Assembly: GCA_008931825.1 (NCBI GenBank)
Contig: QXVZ01006558.1
Span: forward strand, 1 to 20,016
Length of the DNA stretch: 20,016 nucleotides
From: Phallusia fumigata
Lineage: Eukaryota > Chordata > Ascidiacea > Phlebobranchia > Ascidiidae
Direction of reading: 5' to 3'
Under the pieces are notes generated by a model. It made no database searches and was not told the origin of the DNA. It was given only the letters and a program-made list of their open reading frames with translations. Position 1 is the stretch's first letter; each line of letters opens with the position of its first letter. The translations under genes were made by a program, and so were the position numbers. Shown in pieces: positions 18,501 through 20,016 of this stretch.

Positions 18501-20016
18501 GGAGGAAAGTGGTCAGGATTCTGATGATGAGGATGCTACATCTCCTGCTGCCACGGATTTGGAAGAAAAGACGAAAGATGAAGAGAAGAGCGAAACGATT
18601 GCTGAAGGTGAGATTTCTGCTTTTTTCAGTTTGTTTGTGAATTGTGAAAATGACAAACAACCGAAGAATTAGTTGTGATTCACAGCACTTGTTATCAGCA
18701 GCTCAGACTTTATATGTTTGCCCTGCACCCTGTGTAATTCGGCTTAACGTAGTGACATGTCTAAAAAAGAATTACTTCGTGGCGGTGTCATTGAAAACTA
18801 CAGGTGCATTTCTTGTATGGCAGGGTGCGTTTATTTTGCAGGCGGCTTTTGGTGTATTAACAAAACAGATTTTCCTTACAGTAAGTGCTATTACGCTTTA
18901 GGGGGTAGGATTGAAAAACCTGAAGAAATTGGGCAAGTATCATGCGACGTTTACAAAGCTTAAGTGCCAAGCACTAAAGCCTTGTGTTCAGTTGCAGCTC
19001 AAAAATACTAAGGAATAAATACATGCAACATATGATTCATATTATTCAGTTTTAAGTAACGGTGGCAATATTTCATACAGAAACGTCGAATATTACGGAA
19101 ACCCCAGACACCGAAACTAAAGACGTTGATGAAAAACAACCCGACCCTTCCGCTAACAACGATAACATAAGCGCTTGTGACGTACAAGGTGACGTCATAG
19201 ATACTGAGCTTCCCGCCGATCCTCTGCAAGCCGAAACTGGGAAGACGGATGAAGATAAAGAAGAAGAGAAGTTTGCGGACCCACTGAGTGAACCTGCTGA
19301 CGAAAAAACTCCTCAGGAACTTAATGATGATGCAGGGGATGAGGATAAAGCACAAAAAGTAGCCACCGGTAAGTTTAAACCAGAGTTGACAAAGAATGAT
19401 TTTTGGGGTGGAAGAAACAACAGTTTAAGGCAGTGGTTCCCACCCGGGGTGGAAGAATTTAATAAATTAGGGAATGCATTTCAACTTCATAGATAATTTA
19501 ATTATGATAAGTGTAGTATTTCTACCAATGCTTCCAAACCTTTATTAATACTTTATATCACTTGTTGTCTATAAGGGGAGAAATATAAAGTTCCAAACGG
19601 CTTTTAAAAGATGCAACTACTCGTGTAGGCAGTCGTTAATAGTGGTTGCATATAGACGTTCTTTGAGACTGATAATTCTTATATGTGAAGAAAATAAATG
19701 TATAAATTGTGAAGAAACTGTGAAGAAAATACATGTAAATAAATTCCGCATTGCGGCAGTAGAGAGTGGAGGTGACACAGAAAAGCTTGAAGGAAAATCA
19801 GACGGAGACAATCCTGCGGCTGAGAAGGCGAAAGAAGAAAGGTATTTATTTGATTGTATGAGCAGTTGGTGATTATTTCTGCTTTACTCCACGTGGCCTC
19901 ATGTGGCTACTTGATTTCGTTGGCAAACGTGTTTTTGACCTTAAGCGAAATCTTCTCAACAACCTAACCACAAATTTATTGTCTGTAAACTTTCCCCAGT
20001 CAATCTTCCATGAACC
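204..20016 (+). CDS. FKBP15: FKBP15 (WAFL/FKBP133) ortholog, partial at both ends, 25 exons
   Basis: Exons in order: 204-278, 418-516, 1108-1335, 1710-1853, 2389-2491, 2968-3058, 9188-9239, 9895-10065, 10698-10976, 11197-11326, 11503-11585, 11665-11784, 13215-13309, 13559-13684, 14511-14650, 15093-15229, 15524-15676, 16408-16512, 16848-16940, 17195-17338, 17747-17854, 18172-18607, 19081-19368, 19760-19841, 20000-20016 (continues). All phases join into one stop-free frame of about 1166 codons. Every intron is GT-AG except 11785-13214 (GC-AG). The domain order (WH1-like, FKBP, Pro/Gln linker, long coiled coil, acidic tail) and many short matches to human FKBP15 as I remember it (YTGW, GWE.GMLGM.KGGKR, SRMA+MG, QENERLK, QNDKISEL, VKKIMN) identify the gene. 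In vertebrates it is a cytoplasmic protein linked to actin, early endosomes and growth cones. The first exons and the stop codon lie outside. Some exon edges could shift by a few bases, and small alternative exons were not excluded. Confidence 0.93.
517..1107. other. Intron, 591 bp, no recognised feature
   Basis: AT-rich intron between the WH1-like and FKBP exons. It begins GTAAGT and ends tttgtag. I see no gene, RNA or clear repeat in it. Confidence 0.7.
1108..1853 (+). CDS. FKBP15: FKBP15 exons encoding the FKBP-type peptidyl-prolyl isomerase domain
   Basis: Exons 1108-1335 (76 codons) and 1710-1853 (48 codons) hold the whole FKBP fold, about residues 76-182 counted from the first in-window codon. 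Key pocket residues of FKBP12 all have counterparts: Tyr26 (KYTGW), Phe36/Asp37 (VFDS), Phe46 (TFRF), Val55/Ile56 (KVIK), Trp59 (GWESGM), Tyr82 (LAYG) and Phe99 (LVFEV). Human FKBP15, as I remember it, has AVG where this protein has AYG, so the ascidian domain looks closer to an active isomerase or FK506 binder. The domain is split between KVIK and GWE. The 5' part (ICLAKYMSTG onward) aligns with human VCIAKCNSTS and is a linker before the domain. Confidence 0.94.
1424..1558 (+). mobile_element. Foldback MITE with hammerhead-like centre, copy 1
   Basis: Perfect 18-bp terminal inverted repeats (AGTAAAAACATAACTGCC at 1424-1441, its complement at 1541-1558) enclose 135 bp. The centre at 1468-1511 reads ATTGCA, CTGATGA, a 17-nt insert, GAAATGTT, TGCAAT. 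The insert is weakly paired in this copy. It has no coding capacity. Related copies are at 8389, 15263 and 16586. Confidence 0.8.
1872..2038. repeat. Direct duplication of 83 bp around an N
   Basis: Bases 1872-1954 and 1956-2038 are identical, separated by a single N at 1955. Exact identity plus an N at the joint points to two contig ends that overlap but were not merged, not a biological duplication. It lies wholly in the intron after the FKBP domain. The rest of this intron (1854-2388) holds nothing I recognise. Confidence 0.85.
2389..3058 (+). CDS. FKBP15: FKBP15 exons encoding the start of the low-complexity linker
   Basis: Exons 2389-2491 and 2968-3058 follow the FKBP domain. The first reads LKKSKDSLSVKSSGSNES, comparable in place and style to human VKFARDSGSDGHSVSS. 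The second is Ser/Pro/Gln-rich (SPFPGMPSP, THR/SER-rich, then PAGPP). Phases 1 and 2 join cleanly through exon 9188-9239. Low complexity means the exact splice choice rests on frame continuity and consensus sites (tttttag at 2388, tgcatag at 2967, GTAAGT donor at 3059) rather than on close homology. Likely disordered and phosphorylated; no catalytic motif is visible. Confidence 0.85.
2492..2967. other. Intron, 476 bp, no recognised feature
   Basis: AT-rich intron between two linker exons. A GC-richer patch near 2820-2870 containing GGTGGCGCC has the texture of a decayed repeat but I cannot define its ends. Confidence 0.6.
3603..3715 (-). mobile_element. Foldback element with hammerhead-like centre, minus strand copy
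   Basis: The arms pair roughly around TGTGTGTAACTGTTTCTACG (left) and AACGTAGAAAATATATTTCA (right). On the minus strand the centre at 3663-3622 reads GTTTT, CTGATGA, T, GACGA, loop, TTGTC, AAAACGTA, GAAAC. This is the same layout as the 1424 and 8389 elements but with different arms. The GAAA box is AAAA here. Element edges are approximate. Confidence 0.6.
4463..4580. mobile_element. Palindromic MITE, 118 bp
   Basis: Terminal inverted repeats of 23 nt with one mismatch: AGTATGCAAATGGTGCGCCT... at 4463-4485 and its complement at 4558-4580. The 72-bp middle has no ORF. No clear target-site duplication is visible, so the superfamily is not assignable. Confidence 0.8.
5311..5930. mobile_element. 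Non-autonomous hAT-like element, 620 bp
   Basis: Ends are TAGGGATGTTCAAAGTAGA at 5311-5329 and, inverted, the same with one mismatch at 5912-5930. A TAGGGATG start is common among hAT transposons. The flanking 8-mers (cctcaaga, cttgatgc) match only in part, so any target duplication has decayed. No transposase frame is present. Confidence 0.75.
6631..8303 (+). CDS. Nested VOC-superfamily (glyoxalase/dioxygenase-fold) protein, 3 exons, 132 aa
   Basis: Exons 6631-6695, 6762-6896 and 8105-8303 join in phases 2 and 2 into 132 codons plus TAA. The start ATG has a strong Kozak context (cagccATGG) and lies ten residues before the LDHVTLVADNV strand that opens most VOC domains. Two beta-alpha-beta modules are visible: residues 10-59 (DHVTLV, FYNGVLGF, LHIVEP) and 82-130 (HFAFRI, LKSRGITY, VFFHDPDGNLLEF). 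Candidate metal ligands are His12, His57 or Glu60, His82 and Glu128. The motif FFHDPDGNLLEF and the H.AF strand resemble plant and bacterial glyoxalase I-like VOC proteins more than metazoan GLO1, and length fits single-domain members such as GLOD5. The substrate cannot be told from sequence. The gene lies wholly inside an FKBP15 intron on the same strand, so it needs its own promoter or a processed intronic transcript. Confidence 0.88.
7838..7920. mobile_element. Fragment of the foldback MITE family
   Basis: The stretch tgtagtgaatacatgctgta and, later, accatatacaagctttctgg followed by caattacg match the arms of the elements at 8389 and 16586 (tattcacttcatacaagctc, tctctggcgggtatg). The CTGATGA centre is gone. 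Lies in the second intron of the VOC gene. Confidence 0.5.
8381..8386 (+). promoter_or_regulatory. Candidate polyadenylation signal of the nested VOC gene
   Basis: The hexamer ATTAAA lies 78 bases after the VOC stop codon and no AATAAA is closer. It sits at the very edge of the foldback element starting at 8389, so the transcript's 3' end may fall inside that element. Position and hexamer only; no transcript evidence. Confidence 0.4.
8389..8538 (+). mobile_element. Foldback MITE with hammerhead-like centre, best-preserved copy
   Basis: Ends are AAAAACATA at 8389 and TATGTTTTT at 8538, followed inward by a second paired arm (taaatacatt / aatgtattca). The centre at 8451-8494 reads AATGCA, CTGATGA, T, AACAA, loop CAGCGA, TTGTT, GAAATGTT, TGCATT. 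Both the outer and the inner stem pair perfectly. It lies just downstream of the VOC stop codon. Confidence 0.8.
9188..10065 (+). CDS. FKBP15: FKBP15 exons around the conserved SRMARMG motif
   Basis: A 52-nt exon (9188-9239) follows the 6.1 kb intron and reads IETVKGRTASLNDQISQ, comparable to human LRTKSNSLSEQLAI. Exon 9895-10065 reads VPGDASKTDLVSRMARMGHAM, closely matching human KAKLISRMAKMGQPMLP, the best conserved point of the linker. It then turns Gln/Pro/Ala-rich and ends NHE. The donor at 9240 (GTAAAA) is weak but is the only one that preserves the frame. The acceptor at 9894 (ttcaaag) also lacks a strong pyrimidine tract, so the 9895 boundary is the least certain in this block. Confidence 0.85.
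9240..9894. other. FKBP15: Intron, 655 bp, with an unrecognised minus-strand ORF
   Basis: Intron between exon 9188-9239 and the SRMARMG exon. Bases 9240-9480 are AT-rich with no feature. Bases 9487-9741 hold an open minus-strand frame listed separately. Bases 9745-9894 show nothing else. Confidence 0.6.
9487..9741 (-). CDS. Unrecognised protein-like ORF, possible terminal exon or relic
   Basis: An open minus-strand frame of about 84 codons ends in TAA at 9487-9489 and is open up to 9741. It reads in part HRHHKALCDWAHKKGNYQIV, then TTSGERGTSRFKTNHW and FDRDKLMIQLLFQCPSL. The composition (Trp, Cys, His, Gly, charged residues) is unlike translated AT-rich intron and its DNA is GC-richer than its surroundings. 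There is no ATG at the start, but AG dinucleotides upstream could be acceptors, so it could be the last exon of an antisense gene, a retrocopy, or a piece of a transposon. I do not recognise the family. Chance is possible at this length. Confidence 0.3.
   Translation of the reverse strand, partial: KAQTIDGSRLKALQLHRHHKALCDWAHKKGNYQIVCDTTSGERGTSRFKTNHWCEEKMVGFDRDKLMIQLLFQCPSLEANLRGC
10165..10355 (+). mobile_element. Dispersed hAT-like repeat, copy A
   Basis: Matches copy B at 14212-14431 in blocks such as CCAATTTACTAGAATTGTT, GCAAAATAGA, TACCT...AAATGAAAT and ATATTGTTCTT. The left end (gtttaccaacccgggtgcca) corresponds to the CAGTGTTTCCAAACCTGG end of copy B but has lost about 25 bp. The remainder of this intron (10066-10697) holds nothing else I recognise. 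Confidence 0.7.
10698..11326 (+). CDS. FKBP15: FKBP15 Pro/Gln/Met-rich linker exons with an internal 27-bp tandem repeat
   Basis: Exon 10698-10976 (93 codons) is rich in Pro, His and Asn, then carries three tandem 9-residue units MQMTSQNQN followed by a partial VQM. Exon 11197-11326 is Gln/Pro/Tyr-rich (TLEAPQQQYASYSNYRPPQH). The human protein has a similarly Pro/Gln-rich segment here, without this repeat as far as I recall. I chose the acceptor at 11196 (gagggtcag) over 11190 because CAG fits consensus better; both are in frame and differ by two residues (GQ). Exon 11197-11326 ends in phase 1 and joins GSDFFPILITES in the next exon. Confidence 0.85.
10860..10949 (+). repeat. FKBP15: 27-bp coding tandem repeat, 3.3 units
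   Basis: Units at 10860-10886, 10887-10913 and 10914-10940 plus nine bases of a fourth encode MQMTSQNQN. Units differ by few silent bases. Units 2 and 3 contain TGACGTCA, a CREB/ATF-type palindrome, though this follows from the Met-Thr-Ser codons. Confidence 0.95.
11503..11784 (+). CDS. FKBP15: FKBP15 exons at the start of the coiled coil
   Basis: Exons 11503-11585 and 11665-11784. The first, SDFFPILITESRQQSSELR, matches human GDMASFLMTEARQHNTEIR. The second, VTVLVDEVKKITSNE, then IMHSVQRILQ, matches human MTKVEELQKH and IMSNIQRIIQ. The reading frame enters heptad-like spacing here. The second exon ends CTGCAG followed by GCAAGT, and the next exon begins GAAAACGAACGT (ENER), which matches human QENERLK without a gap. 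The donor is therefore GC rather than GT. Confidence 0.92.
11785..13214 (+). other. FKBP15: 1430-bp GC-AG intron
   Basis: The donor is CAG|GCAAGT, the usual context of GC-AG introns, and the acceptor is ttttcacag. A GT donor four bases later would break the frame and the QENERLK homology. The intron contains the tRNA-derived SINE near 12791-12990 and a perfect 12-bp palindrome GGTCACGTGACC at 12099-12110. Bases 11785-12780 and 12990-13214 have no gene I can support. Confidence 0.85.
12791..12990 (+). mobile_element. tRNA-derived SINE
   Basis: A pol III B box (GGTTCGAATCC, 12836-12846) sits within a T-arm-like hairpin GTGGGTTCGAATCCCAC. About 35 bases earlier, TTGATAGTGCGTCAGCC fits a degraded A box. 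The 5' tRNA-like part is followed by an unrelated body, typical of SINEs. The 3' end is not sharp, so the right boundary is approximate. Its frames give the GFEPTT-type false ORFs common to tRNA-derived repeats. Confidence 0.65.
13215..17338 (+). CDS. FKBP15: FKBP15 long coiled-coil exons
   Basis: Eight exons, 13215-13309, 13559-13684, 14511-14650, 15093-15229, 15524-15676, 16408-16512, 16848-16940 and 17195-17338, encode about 330 residues rich in Glu, Lys, Gln and Leu. Typical stretches are ENERLKDQLLDKTKQIETQ, NDKISELLQQNQK, HVEKSNLILEQRND and FGQLRNAYEEQRGKL. The segment aligns in order with the human coiled coil (QNDKISELIERNQRYVEQSNLMMEKRN). Its likely role is self-association or partner binding; in vertebrates this part of the protein is associated with endosome and actin interaction. 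The last exon ends with a short Ser/Pro loop (ASPPPFHSSSNPDQLIAE), corresponding to the human break before SEKVKKIMN. Confidence 0.92.
14009..14173 (+). mobile_element. Non-autonomous hAT element, 165 bp, with target duplication
   Basis: Ends CAGGGGCAGGCAACC at 14009 and, inverted, CAGGAGTGGGCAATC at 14173. The flanking 8-mers ttctagac (14001-14008) and atctagaa (14174-14181) share TCTAGA, fitting an 8-bp hAT target duplication. No ORF. A relative in inverse orientation lies near 39. Confidence 0.8.
14212..14431 (+). mobile_element. Dispersed hAT-like repeat, copy B
   Basis: Begins gcagtgtttccaaacctggc, like many hAT ends, and shares several blocks with copy A at 10165-10355. It lies 38 bp after the hAT element at 14009-14173, so much of the intron 13685-14510 is transposon-derived. 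The right end is approximate. Bases 13685-14000 hold nothing else recognisable. Confidence 0.7.
14749..14890 (+). mobile_element. Foldback MITE with a different terminal repeat but a similar centre
   Basis: Perfect 14-bp inverted ends (CTGGCCCAAATAGT at 14749-14762, complement at 14877-14890) enclose 142 bp. The ends are unrelated to the ACATAACTGCC family. The centre at 14810-14855 nevertheless reads TGTATCA, CTGATGA, insert, GAAACATT, TGATGCA, with the outer 7-bp stem paired (one G-U). The rest of the intron 14651-15092 shows nothing else. Confidence 0.8.
15263..15480. mobile_element. Foldback MITE, large inverted copy
   Basis: The left arm (15263-15330, ACATAACTAAGAGAACTTGT then TAGTGAATACA and GTAAACGTTTC) pairs with the right arm (15425-15480, CGAAACGTTTACAT then TATTCACTC). 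Each arm carries a GAAACGTTTAC-type core half. The CTGATGA box reads CTAGAGA here. A spacer of about 90 bp separates the arms. The element ends just before the acceptor of exon 15524. Confidence 0.65.
15677..16407. other. Intron, 731 bp, no clear feature
   Basis: AT-rich intron within the coiled-coil region. Near 15760 the stretch CAGTGGTTTGCAACGTGGTG resembles a hAT end, but I find no matching right end. No gene or RNA is visible. Confidence 0.6.
16586..16724 (+). mobile_element. Foldback MITE with hammerhead-like centre, copy with decayed core
   Basis: Imperfect inverted ends (taaatacataactgccagaa and its complement ending gtatgtctttttta). The centre keeps GACAG, loop CAGCGA, TTGTC, GAAACGTT, TGCAAT, but the CTGATGA box reads CTAATAA at 16639-16645 and the outer stem is mostly lost. 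Confidence 0.7.
16990..17035 (+). mobile_element. Fragment of the foldback element family
   Basis: AACAA, loop GAGCGT, TTGTT, then GAAACGTAGAATATATTTTA matches the arm and core half of the element at 3603-3715. The CTGATGA side is missing. Confidence 0.5.
17339..17746. other. Intron, 408 bp, possible hAT relic
   Basis: Near 17567 GTGGGTCCCAACTTTATGTA resembles a hAT end; no right end found. Otherwise AT-rich and featureless. Confidence 0.45.
17747..17854 (+). CDS. FKBP15: FKBP15 exon for the conserved block after the coiled coil
   Basis: A 36-codon, phase 0 exon reading VKKIMNSIFQRVKSQI, then YEGSEILNIMVQIIK. It aligns directly with human VKKIMNQVFQSLRREF and YNGRTILGTIMNTIK. Its conservation across chordates stands out because the regions on both sides diverge, which suggests a small helical docking element. 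Acceptor tttcag at 17746 and donor GTGGGT at 17855 are both good. Confidence 0.93.
17855..18171. other. Intron, 317 bp, no recognised feature
   Basis: Starts GTGGGT, ends ttctcttcag. The open frame that runs into exon 18172 from upstream is intron read-through, not an exon extension. Confidence 0.6.
18172..20016 (+). CDS. FKBP15: FKBP15 acidic Glu/Pro/Ser-rich tail exons (continues past the window)
   Basis: Exons 18172-18607, 19081-19368, 19760-19841 and the first 17 bases of 20000 onward. The start, TTLELINAK, continues the conserved helix of the previous exon (human MVTLQLLNQ). Then come Ser/Asp/Glu clusters (HESSSDEGEIASDEP) that look like casein kinase 2 sites, and repeated Glu-Pro pairs (EPEQEPNDVESEPNQ). 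The human tail has the same character (ESSSEEEEEK). The phases 1, 1 and 2 join correctly. This tail is likely disordered. The terminal acidic motif and stop codon of the human protein are not reached, so more exons lie to the right. The low-complexity exons rest on frame and splice signals more than homology. Confidence 0.85.
18608..19080. other. Intron, 473 bp, no recognised feature
   Basis: Starts GTGAGA and ends tttcatacag. Phase 1 on both sides. No repeat or RNA that I can define. Confidence 0.6.
19369..19759. other. Intron, 391 bp, with a hAT-like end
   Basis: At 19432 CAGTGGTTCCCACCCGGGGT strongly resembles a hAT-type terminal repeat, but I cannot place a matching inverted end, so it is likely a solo or decayed end. 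Confidence 0.5.

Overview
This window looks like nuclear DNA from an invertebrate chordate, most probably an ascidian of the Ciona type. It is AT-rich and intron-dense, with short GT-AG introns, and its introns are full of small inverted-repeat DNA elements. The genus is an inference from gene content and texture, since no species marker is present.

Nearly the whole window is one plus-strand gene, the ortholog of vertebrate FKBP15 (WAFL/FKBP133). I reconstructed 25 exons from 204 to the right edge. They join into one open frame of about 1166 codons with matching intron phases and no stop. The order is: end of the WH1/EVH1-like domain (204-516), FKBP-type PPIase domain (1108-1853), a Pro/Gln/Ser-rich linker (2389-11326), a long coiled coil (11503-17338), a conserved post-coil block (17747-17854), and an acidic Glu/Pro/Ser-rich tail (18172-20016, continuing outside). 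The first exons and the stop codon lie outside the window.

A second complete gene sits inside the 6.1 kb intron 3059-9187 on the same strand: a three-exon, 132-residue vicinal-oxygen-chelate (glyoxalase/dioxygenase-fold) protein at 6631-8303.

The introns hold hAT-like elements (5311-5930; 14009-14173; a repeat pair at 10165 and 14212), a palindromic MITE (4463-4580), a tRNA-derived SINE (about 12791-12990), and at least seven copies or pieces of a dispersed foldback element. That element's centre reads stem - CTGATGA - stem - GAAA-YRTT - stem, which matches a type I hammerhead ribozyme with a minimal stem III. Paired changes between copies support the stems. This is the most interesting signal here. 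Other points: a GC-AG intron inside the coiled-coil region, an FKBP domain that keeps the catalytic Tyr, an 83-bp duplication around an N that looks like an assembly seam, and an unrecognised protein-like minus-strand ORF at 9487-9741.
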